DNA of 64,000 bases, from contig NZ_CP158687.1 in the NCBI RefSeq assembly GCF_040580765.1, positions 372,001 to 436,000 on the forward strand. Direction: 5' to 3'. A program made the translations under genes and the position numbers. The stretch comes from Lentibacter algarum. GTDB lineage: Bacteria > Pseudomonadota > Alphaproteobacteria > Rhodobacterales > Rhodobacteraceae. Position 1 is the first letter of the stretch. Each line of letters opens with the position of its first letter. This document shows positions 18,003 through 27,688 of this stretch, piece after piece. The notes below the pieces were generated by a model that worked only from the letters and a program-made list of their open reading frames with translations, ran no database searches and was not told where the DNA came from.

Positions 18003-18712
18003 GCGAATGGAAAATGAAGCGCTTTTGGAGCGAAGTGACGCCAAAGCCCGTTGAGGGTGGATTTGCTATCGAGCTTGACGGACGAGGTGTGAAGACGCCT
18101 GCCAAGACGGCTTTGATTGTGCCGAATGCCGTTCTGGCTGAGCGAGTCGCGCAAGAGTGGCGTGCCGTTGAGGCCGAGATTGACCCATCAAAAATGCCCT
18201 ATACCCGCTCCGCCAATGCGGCGATTGATAAGGTGGCCGTGCAGCATAGCGAAGTGGCGGGGCTGATCGCTGATTATGCGGGAACCGACCTGCTTTGCTA
18301 TCGCGCCGAATCGCCTATCGAGCTGCAAGAGCGTCAGGCCGCCGCATGGGACGGCGCTTTGGATTGGGCGCGCGAGCGATTTGGACTTGAGCTGTCGATT
18401 GCGACGGGTGTGATGCCTGTCAGGCAAGCGGACGCGAGTCTTGCACGGGCGCTTGAGCTCTGTGAGGCGATGAGTGCGTTTTCTTTGACGGCGTTTCACG
18501 ATCTGGTCAGTATGAGCGGATCTTTTGTCTTGGGGCTGAGGGCGGCAGAGGGCTGTGATACGGCTGAAAACTTATGGAATACCTCACGAATCGACGAAAC
18601 TTGGCAGGAAGAGCAATGGGGTGTTGATGATGAGGCCAGCGAAATGGCAGCGCTCAAGATGACTCAATTCCGACATGCCTATGCGTTTTACCATGCATGC
18701 GTAAGGCCTTGA
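17999..18712 (+). CDS. ATP12-type F1-ATPase assembly chaperone
   Basis: A 237-residue protein with the ATP12 layout. The N terminus has KRFWSEVTPKPVEGGFAIELDGRGVKTPAK, then EWRAVEAEIDPSKMPYTRSANAAID, and LTAFHDLVSMSGSFVLGLA-like helices toward the end. In mitochondria ATP12 binds the free alpha subunit of F1. Alphaproteobacterial homologues are believed to do the same. It is the last gene of the crcB operon. Confidence 0.92.
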   Translation: MSEWKMKRFWSEVTPKPVEGGFAIELDGRGVKTPAKTALIVPNAVLAERVAQEWRAVEAEIDPSKMPYTRSANAAIDKVAVQHSEVAGLIADYAGTDLLCYRAESPIELQERQAAAWDGALDWARERFGLELSIATGVMPVRQADASLARALELCEAMSAFSLTAFHDLVSMSGSFVLGLRAAEGCDTAENLWNTSRIDETWQEEQWGVDDEASEMAALKMTQFRHAYAFYHACVRP

Positions 18713-18826
18713 GAAACCAAGCTTAACGCTAGGTAAATCAAGGGAAAATCGAACACCTGTTAAAGGTCTTTTTACATTTCACAGTCTTGACCTTTGGCCC
18801 GAAATGCGACCAAACTCGTCGCCACT

Positions 18827-18898
18827 GGAGAGGCAACTCTCCGAAAAACCAACCCTGGTTTGGGAGAACTGGGATAAACCGTCTGCTCAAAGGCGGAC
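18827..18898 (+). promoter_or_regulatory. Three-hairpin leader upstream of aapJ
   Basis: Three short stem-loops follow each other: GGAGAG-GCAA-CTCTCC (18827-18842), AAACCA-ACCC-TGGTTT (18846-18861) and GTCTGC...GCGGAC (18881-18898, one wobble). The aapJ ribosome-binding site AGGAAGAGG follows directly. A TTGACC at 18787 could be a -35 element but lacks a good -10. The leader may stabilise aapJ mRNA or regulate it. Confidence 0.45.
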
Positions 18899-18915
18899 AA
18901 TAGGAAGAGGTAATC

Positions 18916-19935
18916 ATGAAAAAAACCGTATTTCTTGGCGCACTGACAGTCGCGGGCCTCGCGGCTGGCGTTGCAGCTGCCGGCACGCTTGACGATGTTA
19001 AAGCGCGTGGCAAGCTGAACTGTGGTGTGACCACTGGCCTCGTCGGCTTCGCGGCTCCAGACGCCAACGGCGAATGGAACGGCTTCGACGTTGCTGTATG
19101 CCGCGCTGTTGCTGCAGCGACACTGGGCGATCCAGCGGCTGTAGAATTTGTACCGACAACAGGCAAGACACGCTTCACAGCGCTTGCTTCGGGCGAAATC
19201 GACATGCTGGCACGTAACACCACATGGACATTCTCACGCGATGTTGACCTGAAGTTCACTTTCACAGGTGTTAACTACTACGACGGTCAAGGCTTCATGG
19301 CTCCTAAGGCTCTGGGCGTAAGCTCGGCCAAAGAACTTGATGGCGCGACAGTATGTATCCAGACAGGTACAACAACTGAGCTGAACCTCGCGGACTTCTT
19401 CCGTGCGAACAACATCAGCTACCAGCCAGTGCCAATCGAAACAAACTCGGAAGCACAGCAGCAGTACCTTGCTGGTGCATGCGATGTTTTCACAACAGAC
19501 GCATCAGGCCTCGCGGCGACACGCGCTACATTTGAAGCGCCTGGCGACCACGTTCTGCTGCCAGAAATCATCTCAAAAGAGCCACTCGGCCCACTCGTTC
19601 GCCACGGCGACGATGAGTGGAGCGACGTTGTCCGTTGGACACTCAACGCTCTGATCACGGCTGAAGAGCTCGGTGTGACATCAGCCAACATCGGCGAAAT
19701 GTCAGCGGCTGCCGGTGGCAACCCTGAGATCAACCGTCTGCTCGGCACAGAAGGCAACCTGGGCGAAATGCTTGGCCTGTCAGCTGACTGGGCTGCCAAA
19801 GCCATCATGGCAAGCGGCAACTACGGAGAGATCTTCGAGAAGAACATTGGTGAAGCGACACCAATCGGTCTCTCACGTGGCCTCAACGCACAGTGGACAA
19901 ATGGTGGTCTTCTCTACTCACCACCCTTCCGCTAA
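18916..19935 (+). CDS. aapJ: General L-amino-acid ABC transporter, periplasmic binding protein
   Basis: A 339-residue protein with a signal peptide (MKKTVFLGALTVAGLAAGVAAA, cleaved near residue 22). The mature part begins TLDDVKARGKLNCGV and has the family-3 solute-binding fold (DANGEWNGFDVAVCRAVAAA, then VEFVPTTGKTRFTALASGEIDML). In Rhizobium AapJ binds many L-amino acids. It is separated from the permease genes by a terminator, which favours high expression of the binding protein. Confidence 0.95.
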   Translation: MKKTVFLGALTVAGLAAGVAAAGTLDDVKARGKLNCGVTTGLVGFAAPDANGEWNGFDVAVCRAVAAATLGDPAAVEFVPTTGKTRFTALASGEIDMLARNTTWTFSRDVDLKFTFTGVNYYDGQGFMAPKALGVSSAKELDGATVCIQTGTTTELNLADFFRANNISYQPVPIETNSEAQQQYLAGACDVFTTDASGLAATRATFEAPGDHVLLPEIISKEPLGPLVRHGDDEWSDVVRWTLNALITAEELGVTSANIGEMSAAAGGNPEINRLLGTEGNLGEMLGLSADWAAKAIMASGNYGEIFEKNIGEATPIGLSRGLNAQWTNGGLLYSPPFR

Positions 19936-19946
19936 GACCTGACCGG

Positions 19947-19973
19947 AAAGGGCGCGGAACTCCGCGCCCTTTT
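19947..19973 (+). terminator. Terminator between aapJ and aapQ
   Basis: AAAGGGCGCGG pairs with CCGCGCCCTTT around AACT, followed by TTTT. It probably acts partially, so that aapJ is made in excess over aapQMP. Confidence 0.88.
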
Positions 19974-20068
19974 CATATCCGCTACGATCACAAAAATAAG
20001 AAACTGGTCTCTCACCGCGCAACGACGCGACTCTTGAGGAGAGCCAGCCAACCACGGGGACGTCCTAG

Positions 20069-21289
20069 ATGACGACACTTACCGATCCTCCAGAAGGTGC
20101 GTTTCGGCTTTCAATGTTGCTGAACGACACGCGCTATCGGTCTTATACCTTCCAAGGCATTGCGCTCGTTTTGCTTATCTCTGTTGTGGTCTATCTTGCC
20201 AACAACGTGATGACCAACCTGCGCGACTTGGGTCTCAACATCAGCTATGAGTTTTTGGGAAGCCCTGCGGGCTATGACATCAACCAAACGCTAATTGGAT
20301 ATGATAGCCAATCCACCAATTTGCGTGCCGCTTTTGTCGGGATCATCAACACGATGCTTGTTGCTGTGCTGGCATGTACAACAGCGACCTTCTTCGGTGT
20401 GATTGCTGGTGTTCTGAGGTTGTCCAACAACTGGCTCGTTCGAAAGCTTATGGCTTTTTATGTGGAAATCTTCCGCAACGTGCCCGTACTGATCTGGATC
20501 ATCATCATCTTCACTGTCCTGACGGCTGTTTTGCCAGGTTCGCGCGCTTATCTCGGCGCGGAACCAGAGAAAGAGCTATTTCTTGGATATTTTGCGTTTA
20601 CCAACCGTGGTGTTTACGCGCCTGCGCCGATTTGGAACGCGGGCTCTGGCGTCGTGATTGCGGTGTTTATCGCGTCAATCATCGGAATTTTCGCCTACCG
20701 CCGCTATGCAAAGAACCTGCTCTATGCGACAGGCAAGCTTCTTCCAACAGGGTGGCCGACACTGGCAATTCTGATTGTACCGACAGTTCTGGCGTTTTTC
20801 ATCATGGGTCAACCGATCGGCCTTGATGCGCCTGATCCTTTGGCCAACCGCTTTAACCTGAAGGGTGGCATCCAAATTGGTGCCCCATTGATTGCGCTTT
20901 GGTTCGCTCTGTCGATCTATACGGGAGCGTTCATTGCGGAAAACGTGCGGGCTGGTATTCAGGCTGTGTCGAAGGGGCAAACAGAAGCGGCTGCGGCTCT
21001 GGGGCTACGCTCGGGGCGGGTCATGAACCTTGTGGTTCTGCCACAGGCGCTGCGCGTGATCATTCCGCCGCTGATTTCGAACTATCTCAATATCACCAAG
21101 AACACATCGCTCGCGATTGCTGTGGGCTATGCCGATATCACAGCGACTTTGGGGGGCATCACGCTCAACCAAACCGGTCGTGCGATTGAATGTGTGTTGC
21201 TCTTGATGCTCTTCTATCTTGTCATTTCGCTTGGGATTTCAATGTTGATGAACGTCTATAACAACGCCATGAAGCTGAAGGAGCGCTGA
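20069..21289 (+). CDS. aapQ: General L-amino-acid ABC transporter, permease
   Basis: A 406-residue inner-membrane protein with about eight spans. The N-terminal half carries the RNVPVLIWIIIIF region, and the C-terminal half has the permease EAA loop (EAAAALGLRSGRVMNLVVLPQALRVIIPP). The size agrees with AapQ (~400 residues), which is longer than HisQ-type permeases. It pairs with AapM. It begins 3 bases before the next gene and is in one operon with aapM and aapP. Confidence 0.94.
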   Translation: MTTLTDPPEGAFRLSMLLNDTRYRSYTFQGIALVLLISVVVYLANNVMTNLRDLGLNISYEFLGSPAGYDINQTLIGYDSQSTNLRAAFVGIINTMLVAVLACTTATFFGVIAGVLRLSNNWLVRKLMAFYVEIFRNVPVLIWIIIIFTVLTAVLPGSRAYLGAEPEKELFLGYFAFTNRGVYAPAPIWNAGSGVVIAVFIASIIGIFAYRRYAKNLLYATGKLLPTGWPTLAILIVPTVLAFFIMGQPIGLDAPDPLANRFNLKGGIQIGAPLIALWFALSIYTGAFIAENVRAGIQAVSKGQTEAAAALGLRSGRVMNLVVLPQALRVIIPPLISNYLNITKNTSLAIAVGYADITATLGGITLNQTGRAIECVLLLMLFYLVISLGISMLMNVYNNAMKLKER

Positions 21290-21292
21290 GCC

Positions 21293-22591
21293 ATGTCAGA
21301 TAAACGTGCAGACTCTGTCGCCTTTGTGCGCGAGACTTTCTTGGCGGAACAACCCGCTCCCGCATCGGCGACGGGTGTTGTCAGATGGTTGCAAGACAAT
21401 TTGTTCCCAACATGGGCCAACGGATTGCTCACGATTGTGTCGCTTTATGTGATCTATTTGCTTGTCTCATCGGCAGCGCCGTGGATGTTCAATGGATTGT
21501 GGAACACCCAGAGCCTTTCTGAGTGCCGCGAGGTTCTGGATGGAGCTACGGGAGCTTGCTTCTCGGTTCTGACAGAACGCTGGAACCAGCTTCTCTTTGG
21601 TTTCAAGTATCCACCAGACCAATACTGGCGTCCGACGCTAGCCTTTGTCTTGATGTTCGCCGCACTTGCGCCTGTTCTTTTCTTTGACTTGCCACGCAAG
21701 CTTTTGATCATCACTGCGCTCTTCCCGTTTACGGCCTACTGGCTGATCTGGGGCGGTACGATCTTTACGCCGCTGGTTGCGCTTTTGGGTGTGGTTGCCG
21801 GCTATTTGGTCTACGCACGCTTTGTCAAAGGGAGCTTCGCAACGGGTGCTCTTGGTGGCGTGGCAGCAGCCATTGCTGTTTGGATGATTGGCGGCGCATT
21901 GATCCCTGACGGCGCCAACGATACGGCCATGTTGTCTGCCGTTCCAAGCCGCGACTTGGGGGGCTTTATGCTCAACATGATGCTGGGCCTTACATGTGTG
22001 TCGCTCTCGGTTCCGATCGGGATTGCGCTGGCCCTTGGGCGTCAGTCGAGCTTGCCGCTGATCAAGATCATCTGCGTGGTGTTCATTGAATTCATTCGCG
22101 GTGTGCCTTTGATTACGCTTTTGTTCGTGGCCAACGTGATGCTTGCGTACTTCTTCCCGCCCGGCTCCGGCGTGGACCTCTTCTTGCGCGTGGTGATCAT
22201 GATCACCATGTTCTCAGCGGCCTATATCGCTGAGGTGATCCGAGGTGGCCTCGCGGCTTTGCCAAAGGGTCAGTACGAGGCGGCTGACAGTCTTGGCCTT
22301 GATTATCCGCAAGCCATGCGCCTGATCATCCTGCCGCAAGCGCTCAAGATCTCCATTCCGGGGATTGTGAACGTGGCCGTGGGCCTCTTCAAAGACACAA
22401 CACTGGTGTCTGTGATTTCTATGTTCGACCTTGTCGGCATGATCCGCGGACCCATTCTTGCCTCAACCGAATGGAACGGCATTTACTGGGAGCTCTTCAT
22501 GTTTGCTTCCGTGCTGTTCTTCATCGTTTGCTACGGCATTTCACAATATTCGCAGTGGCTCGAACGCCGTCTTGCGACAGATCACCGTTAA
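21293..22591 (+). CDS. aapM: General L-amino-acid ABC transporter, permease
   Basis: A 432-residue permease with a long N-terminal extension before the core. The core has FIRGVPLITLLFVANVMLAYFFPPG, the EAA loop YEAADSLGLDYPQAMRLIILPQALKISIPGIVN and the KDTTLVSVISMFDLVG end, all typical of AapM. It starts three bases after aapQ. Confidence 0.94.
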   Translation: MSDKRADSVAFVRETFLAEQPAPASATGVVRWLQDNLFPTWANGLLTIVSLYVIYLLVSSAAPWMFNGLWNTQSLSECREVLDGATGACFSVLTERWNQLLFGFKYPPDQYWRPTLAFVLMFAALAPVLFFDLPRKLLIITALFPFTAYWLIWGGTIFTPLVALLGVVAGYLVYARFVKGSFATGALGGVAAAIAVWMIGGALIPDGANDTAMLSAVPSRDLGGFMLNMMLGLTCVSLSVPIGIALALGRQSSLPLIKIICVVFIEFIRGVPLITLLFVANVMLAYFFPPGSGVDLFLRVVIMITMFSAAYIAEVIRGGLAALPKGQYEAADSLGLDYPQAMRLIILPQALKISIPGIVNVAVGLFKDTTLVSVISMFDLVGMIRGPILASTEWNGIYWELFMFASVLFFIVCYGISQYSQWLERRLATDHR

Positions 22592-22606
22592 AGGGAGGGT
22601 TGGGCA

Positions 22607-23374
22607 ATGGCCGAGACCGCACAGATGAAAGTTTCCGACGAAGTCGCGATCAGCATCGAAAATATGAACAAGTGGTATGGCTCGTTTCACGTGCTACGCG
22701 ACATTGATCTGACGGTGTATCAGGGCGAGCGTATTGTGATTTGTGGGCCGTCAGGCTCGGGCAAGTCGACGCTGATCCGCTGCATCAACGCGTTGGAAGA
22801 GCATCAGCAAGGCAAGATCGAAGTTGATGGCACATTGCTGTCTTCGGATCTCAAAAACATCGATAAAATTCGCTCGGAAGTGGGTATGTGCTTTCAGCAC
22901 TTCAACCTCTTCCCGCATCTGACGATTTTGGAGAACTGCACCTTGGCGCCGATCTGGGTGCGTAAAACGCCCAAGAAAGAAGCTGAAGAGATAGCGATGC
23001 ACTTCCTTGAGAAGGTGAAGATTCCTGATCAGGCTAACAAATATCCGGGTCAGCTTTCGGGCGGGCAGCAGCAGCGGGTTGCGATCGCACGTTCGCTCTG
23101 CATGAAGCCACGGATCATGCTGTTTGACGAACCGACATCAGCGCTTGACCCAGAGATGATCAAAGAAGTTCTAGATACGATGATCGAGCTGGCGGAAGAG
23201 GGCATGACCATGCTCTGCGTGACCCACGAGATGGGTTTTGCCCGTCAGGTCGCCAACCGCGTTATCTTTATGGACCAAGGCCAGATTGTTGAGCAAAATG
23301 AACCTGAAGAGTTCTTCAACAATCCTAAGTCGGACCGTACACAACTCTTCTTGAGCCAGATTTTGGGTCACTAA
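22607..23374 (+). CDS. aapP: General L-amino-acid ABC transporter, ATPase
   Basis: A 255-residue ATP-binding subunit. Walker [10 protein letters not shown] (47-55), Q-loop [12 protein letters not shown] (about 95-106), signature LSGGQQQR (150-157), Walker B with [12 protein letters not shown] (171-182) and the H-loop TH are all present. It powers uptake through AapQM. It is the last gene before a terminator. Confidence 0.96.
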   Translation: MAETAQMKVSDEVAISIENMNKWYGSFHVLRDIDLTVYQGERIVICGPSGSGKSTLIRCINALEEHQQGKIEVDGTLLSSDLKNIDKIRSEVGMCFQHFNLFPHLTILENCTLAPIWVRKTPKKEAEEIAMHFLEKVKIPDQANKYPGQLSGGQQQRVAIARSLCMKPRIMLFDEPTSALDPEMIKEVLDTMIELAEEGMTMLCVTHEMGFARQVANRVIFMDQGQIVEQNEPEEFFNNPKSDRTQLFLSQILGH

Positions 23375-23396
23375 GACCAGTGAACACGATATGAAG

Positions 23397-23426
23397 AGGG
23401 CGGGAGCGAGCTTCCGCCCTTTTTTC
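23397..23426 (+). terminator. Terminator after aapP
   Basis: AGGGCGGGA (23397-23405) pairs with TTCCGCCCT (one wobble), followed by six T. Confidence 0.85.
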
Positions 23427-23504
23427 TTTGCCCCTATACAAGCGGTGCAAAAGGCTTTAAACGCGGGCGCTTGATCAGACCTTTAGCCCAAAGCAGGCCC
23501 TCCC

Positions 23505-25676
23505 TTGAAAAATGCACTCTCCCAAGCGCTTGAAACGCGCGGATATGACACGCTCACACCCGTTCAGCTCGCTGTCACCCAACCAGACCTAGAAGGCAGA
23601 GACATGCTCGTCTCGGCGCAGACGGGTTCGGGCAAGACCGTGGGCTTTGGCCTCGCGATTGCTGGCTCGGTTCTGGGCGAGGCTGAGGCCTTTGGCCCCG
23701 CGTCCGCCCCTCTGGCCTTGGTGATTGCGCCGACGCGCGAGCTTGCCTTGCAGGTGAAACGCGAGTTCGTTTGGCTCTATGGCAACACAGGAGCCCAGAT
23801 TGCTTCGACTGTTGGTGGCATGGATATGCGTGACGAACGCCGCGCACTGGACCGCGGCGCGCATGTTGTTGTGGCGACGCCAGGCCGTCTGCGCGACCAT
23901 ATCATGCGGGGCAGTATTGACCTCTCAGAGCTGAAGGCCGTCGTACTGGACGAAGCTGACGAAATGCTGGACCTTGGCTTTCGCGAAGATCTTGAGTTTA
24001 TTCTCTCTGAAGCCCCAGAAGAGCGCCAGACCTTGCTCTTTTCGGCGACTGTGCCTGCGGCGATCGCCAAGCTGGCCAAGAGCTATCAGAAAGATGCTGT
24101 GCGCGTTGAAACTGTTGCTGAGGAGAAGCAGCACGCCGACATCACTTATGAGGCACTGAATGTGTCGCAGCGCGATGCGGAAAACGCGATCATCAATGTG
24201 TTGCGCTATCACGAAGCGCCTAACACAATCATTTTTGGCAACACCCGTGCAATTGTGAACCGTCTCACAACACGGCTTTCAAACCGCGGCTTTGCTGTTG
24301 TCGCGCTGTCGGGAGAGTTGAGCCAAGCTGAGCGCACCCACGCCTTGCAGGCAATGCGCGACGGTCGTGCCCGGGTATGTGTGGCAACGGATGTCGCTGC
24401 GCGCGGGATCGACTTGCCCAAACTTGACCTCGTTATTCATGCTGAGCTTCCGAACAACCACGAAACGCTTTTGCACCGTTCAGGCCGTACAGGCCGCGCG
24501 GGGCGCAAGGGTACGTCTGTTCTGATTGTGCCGCCGAAGGCGCGTAAAAAGGCAGAGCGCCTTTTGAGCTGGGCAAAATTGACTGCCAACTGGGCAGAAG
24601 CGCCATCAGCGGACGCGGTTCTTGAGCGCGACGCCGAGCGGATGCTCGCGGATCCGGCATGGCATGAAGCCGTGCCTGAGTCCGAGGCTTCGCGTGTGGC
24701 TATGTTGGCTGAAGCCTTTACAGCTGAGCAGCTGGCAGCGGCATATTTGCGCCTCTACCAGCAGCATCACTCAGCACCTGAAGACCTTGCGAACTCTGGG
24801 GCCTCTGAGCCGCGCGCTCCGCGTGAGCCCTTTGGGCCGAGTGTCTGGTTTGCTTTGGCTGGTGGCAACAACGGCGGAGCCGAGCCACGCCGTGTCTTGC
24901 CAGCGATCTGTACGGCAGGCGGGCTGAACAAAACTGACATCGGCGCGATCCGTATTGGGCCAGATGAGAGCTATATCGAAATTCGCCAAGCCAGTGTTGC
25001 GAGTTTCCTGAGCGCCTTGGGCGACGGAATGAAAGTGGAGGGAGCCGCGATCAAGAAGCTTGATACAGCGCCTGATCTCGCAAATCTTCCCAAGCCGACC
25101 TTTAAGCCACGCGACAGCAAGCCACGCTTTGACAAAGGGCGTGGTGGTGACAAACCACGGTATGACAAGCCAAAGGGTGACGGCCCACGGGGTGATAAAC
25201 CGCGCTATGACAGGCCCACGGGCGATGCCCCCCGCGGTGACAAGCCACGTTTTGACAAACCCAAGGGCGATAAGCCACGGTTTGACAAACCTAAGGGTGA
25301 GACACCTTGGGGTGAGAAGCCTCGCTATGAGAAGCCAAAGGGTGAGCGTCCGTCAAAGCCAAAGCGCCCTGAAGACAGCCGCCCCAAAGGCGTTGTAAGC
25401 GAGCCGAAGAAGCCAGCGGGCAAGAAGCCTGCGCCACGGAACGCGGCCAACCCTTCAGAGCGGATGGATTCTAAGGGCAAACGTCCTGCGCGCGGCGCGG
25501 CGGCGGCTGGCGGCGACAAGCCACGCTGGAAGACTGCTGGCAAGAAAGGCCCGAGCGACGGCACTGCTCCGCCTAAGGGCAAAGGCAAGCCAAGCTCAAA
25601 GAAGAACAAGGCACGCCGAGCCGAGTCTGATGGCGGCGCTAAAGGCGGAAACTTTGCGCCTAAGCGTAAAGGCTAA
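23505..25676 (+). CDS. DEAD-box RNA helicase with DbpA-like domain and repetitive basic tail
   Basis: A 723-residue protein starting at a TTG. The RecA core has AQTGSGKT (38-45), PTREL, DEAD (148-151), SAT (179-181) and HRSGRTGRAGR. At about residues 440-520 lies a DbpA/CsdA-type RNA-binding fold (RVLPAICTAGGLNKTDIGAIRIG, SYIEIRQA). After it, about 200 residues are Lys/Pro/Arg/Gly-rich, with repeats of the type DKPRxDKPKG. The layout resembles DeaD/CsdA, which remodel rRNA and mRNA, especially in the cold. It is convergent with purK, six bases from its stop. Confidence 0.92.
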   Translation: MKNALSQALETRGYDTLTPVQLAVTQPDLEGRDMLVSAQTGSGKTVGFGLAIAGSVLGEAEAFGPASAPLALVIAPTRELALQVKREFVWLYGNTGAQIASTVGGMDMRDERRALDRGAHVVVATPGRLRDHIMRGSIDLSELKAVVLDEADEMLDLGFREDLEFILSEAPEERQTLLFSATVPAAIAKLAKSYQKDAVRVETVAEEKQHADITYEALNVSQRDAENAIINVLRYHEAPNTIIFGNTRAIVNRLTTRLSNRGFAVVALSGELSQAERTHALQAMRDGRARVCVATDVAARGIDLPKLDLVIHAELPNNHETLLHRSGRTGRAGRKGTSVLIVPPKARKKAERLLSWAKLTANWAEAPSADAVLERDAERMLADPAWHEAVPESEASRVAMLAEAFTAEQLAAAYLRLYQQHHSAPEDLANSGASEPRAPREPFGPSVWFALAGGNNGGAEPRRVLPAICTAGGLNKTDIGAIRIGPDESYIEIRQASVASFLSALGDGMKVEGAAIKKLDTAPDLANLPKPTFKPRDSKPRFDKGRGGDKPRYDKPKGDGPRGDKPRYDRPTGDAPRGDKPRFDKPKGDKPRFDKPKGETPWGEKPRYEKPKGERPSKPKRPEDSRPKGVVSEPKKPAGKKPAPRNAANPSERMDSKGKRPARGAAAAGGDKPRWKTAGKKGPSDGTAPPKGKGKPSSKKNKARRAESDGGAKGGNFAPKRKG

Positions 25677-25682
25677 AAAAGC

Positions 25683-26753
25683 TTAGGGGCGCTTGATGTG
25701 GTTGACGTGACCCATCTTGCGCCCTTTTTTCACTTCGGCCTTGCCGTAGAGGTGAAGCGCTGCATCAGCTGACTTTGCAAGCTCTGGCACGCGGTCCATA
25801 TCGTCGCCAATCAGGTTTTCCATGACAATATCCGCGTGACGCGCACCATTGCCCAAGGGCCAGCCCGCGACGGCGCGGATGTGCTGTTCAAACTGATCAA
25901 CCGTGCAGCCGTTTTGTGTCCAGTGGCCTGAATTGTGAACGCGCGGGGCGATTTCATTGACGAGCAGGCCATTGGGTGTGACGAAAAGCTCGACACCCAT
26001 GACGCCGACGTACTCAAGTGCATTGAGGACGCGCGCCGCGAGCAGGACAGCATCTGTGCGCAGGCTTGCGGGGATCACGGCAGGCACAGTCGTCGTGCGT
26101 AGAATGCCGCCCTCGTGGACGTTTTCCCCAGGATCATAGCAGGACACTTCGCCTGACGGCCCGCGCGCTGCGATGATGCTGATTTCTTTGGTGAAGCTGA
26201 TGAAGCCTTCCAGCACAGACGGAGCCCCGGCCATCGCTTCCCATGCGGGGGCGATATCGGCTTCGGTCTCAAGGCGCGCTTGGCCCTTGCCATCATAGCC
26301 GAAGCGGCATGTCTTGAGGATTGCTGGGAGGCCCACTTTGGCGACGGCTGCGCGCAGATCTTCTTCTGAATTGACATGGGCGTAGGGCGCGACTGTCAGG
26401 CCGAGGTTTGTGAGGAAGTCTTTTTCGATCAGGCGGTCCTGAGAGATTCGCAGGGCCTCGCGTGAGGGGTGAATAGGGCGGATGGCTTCGAGCGTATCTA
26501 GCGCGGATGTGGGAATATTTTCGAACTCATAGGTGATCACATCGACGCTGTCGGCGAATTTTTTGAGAGCGCTTTCGTCTTCGTAGCTGGCTTGCAAATG
26601 GTAGTTCGCAACATGGCTGGCAGGGCAGTCTCCGGCAGGCTCGAACACACAAGTTTTGAAGCCGAGACGGGCTGCGGCAACTGAGAGCATACGCCCAAGC
26701 TGGCCTCCGCCGAGAATGCCGATGGTGCTGCCTTGGGCGAGAGGGTTAGTCAT
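25683..26753 (-). CDS. purK: N5-carboxyaminoimidazole ribonucleotide synthase
   Basis: A 356-residue ATP-grasp enzyme. It begins [23 protein letters not shown] and has the [17 protein letters not shown] (phosphate-loop) and [14 protein letters not shown] motifs. It makes N5-CAIR from AIR, ATP and bicarbonate in purine synthesis. The ATG at 26753 overlaps the purE end by 8 bases. A longer in-frame start at 26837 lies within purE. Confidence 0.95.
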   Translation of the reverse strand: MTNPLAQGSTIGILGGGQLGRMLSVAAARLGFKTCVFEPAGDCPASHVANYHLQASYEDESALKKFADSVDVITYEFENIPTSALDTLEAIRPIHPSREALRISQDRLIEKDFLTNLGLTVAPYAHVNSEEDLRAAVAKVGLPAILKTCRFGYDGKGQARLETEADIAPAWEAMAGAPSVLEGFISFTKEISIIAARGPSGEVSCYDPGENVHEGGILRTTTVPAVIPASLRTDAVLLAARVLNALEYVGVMGVELFVTPNGLLVNEIAPRVHNSGHWTQNGCTVDQFEQHIRAVAGWPLGNGARHADIVMENLIGDDMDRVPELAKSADAALHLYGKAEVKKGRKMGHVNHIKRP

Positions 26754-27231
26754 CTGTGGGTTCCTCGGGGATGGAGGCGGAGAGGGCCTCGCGCCATGTG
26801 TCAAGGCGTGCTGCCAGTTCTGCGTCTTGCAAGGCAAGGATGCCCGCGGCCATCAGGCCAGCGTTGGCTGCGCCTGCAGAGCCGATCGCCATTGTTGCGA
26901 CTGGGAAGCCTTTGGGCATCTGGACGATGGAATAGAGGCTATCAACGCCTGAGAGCGCCTTGGTCTGTACAGGTACGCCAACCACAGGCACGCGGGTCTT
27001 GGAGGCCATCATACCAGGGAGGTGGGCGGCGCCACCAGCGCCAGCGATGATCACTTGAAGGCCACGCGCGGCGGCCTCTTTTCCATAGGTCCAGAGACGG
27101 TCTGGTGTGCGGTGTGCAGAGACAATTTTTGTCTCATAGCTCACGCCCAGTTCGTCAAGAACGATGGCGGCTTCTTTCATTGTGGCCCAGTCTGACTGGC
27201 TGCCCATAATGATCCCGATTTTGACACTCAT
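26746..27231 (-). CDS. purE: N5-carboxyaminoimidazole ribonucleotide mutase
   Basis: A 161-residue class I Pur[11 protein letters not shown] (about residues 6-15), the SAHRTPDRL helix start and [16 protein letters not shown] are diagnostic. It moves the carboxylate from N5-CAIR to CAIR. It is the first gene of purE-purK, transcribed leftwards from a promoter at 27261-27288. Confidence 0.97.
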   Translation of the reverse strand: MSVKIGIIMGSQSDWATMKEAAIVLDELGVSYETKIVSAHRTPDRLWTYGKEAAARGLQVIIAGAGGAAHLPGMMASKTRVPVVGVPVQTKALSGVDSLYSIVQMPKGFPVATMAIGSAGAANAGLMAAGILALQDAELAARLDTWREALSASIPEEPTDD

Positions 27232-27260
27232 GACGTAGCTCCGATCCTTAAGAAGCGCGC

Positions 27261-27288
27261 ACTATAGGCGGTTTTGGTGGCGGCGCAA
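27261..27288 (-). promoter_or_regulatory. Putative sigma-70 promoter of purEK
   Basis: On the minus strand TTGCGC, 16 bases, TATAGT, ending about 30 bases before the purE start codon. Confidence 0.5.
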
Positions 27289-27300
27289 TGGCACGGCGTT

Positions 27301-27525
27301 TCAGGCGATAATGTCAGGAAGAAGCCTGTCTTCGATCAGCGCGATTTTGTCTTTTAGCTGGAGCTTTTGTTTTTTCAGGCGGCGTATCGTGAGCTGGTCG
27401 GCTGTGCCCTTCTCAATAAGTGCTTCGATGGCTTGATCCAGATCGCGATGCTCGTGCTTGAAGACTTCAAGCTCAAACCGCAGCACGTCTTCGTTCTTCA
27501 TCGCGAGGTCATTGGGGGCATTCAT
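27301..27525 (-). CDS. YdcH/DUF465 family small protein
   Basis: A 74-residue, highly charged protein predicted to form two helices (a hairpin). The FKHEHRDLDQAIEAL first helix and the IRRLKKQKLQLKDKIALIEDRLLPDI second helix match the YdcH family, common in alphaproteobacteria with unknown function. It lies just upstream of the purE promoter in the same direction but is separately spaced. Confidence 0.85.
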   Translation of the reverse strand: MNAPNDLAMKNEDVLRFELEVFKHEHRDLDQAIEALIEKGTADQLTIRRLKKQKLQLKDKIALIEDRLLPDIIA

Positions 27526-27590
27526 TGGCGCTGTGATTCCATTTGGGGCAAGAGCTGTAAGATACTGAAAGAATGCATTTTCGCAAAGCT

Positions 27591-27620
27591 CTTGCAGAGC
27601 TTGTGCAGCTTTCCCATATT
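27591..27620 (+). promoter_or_regulatory. Putative sigma-32 (RpoH) heat-shock promoter of the hsp20 gene
   Basis: CTTGCAG (27591-27597), 14 bases, TCCCATATT (27612-27620). It resembles the RpoH consensus (CTTG-type -35 and CCCCATNTA -10) and lies about 70 bases before a small heat-shock gene. Confidence 0.55.
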
Positions 27621-27688
27621 AGAGGAAGTCAGGTTGCCACAATGGGGCCTGTGAATACACACTGTCGCTTAAGCAAAAAGGGCGTGTC

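Noticed and set aside
25683..27231. PurE-PurK frameshifted fusion, because the frames overlap
   Set aside because: The 8-base overlap with separate start and stop signals is the normal coupling in this operon; both proteins have full family length.
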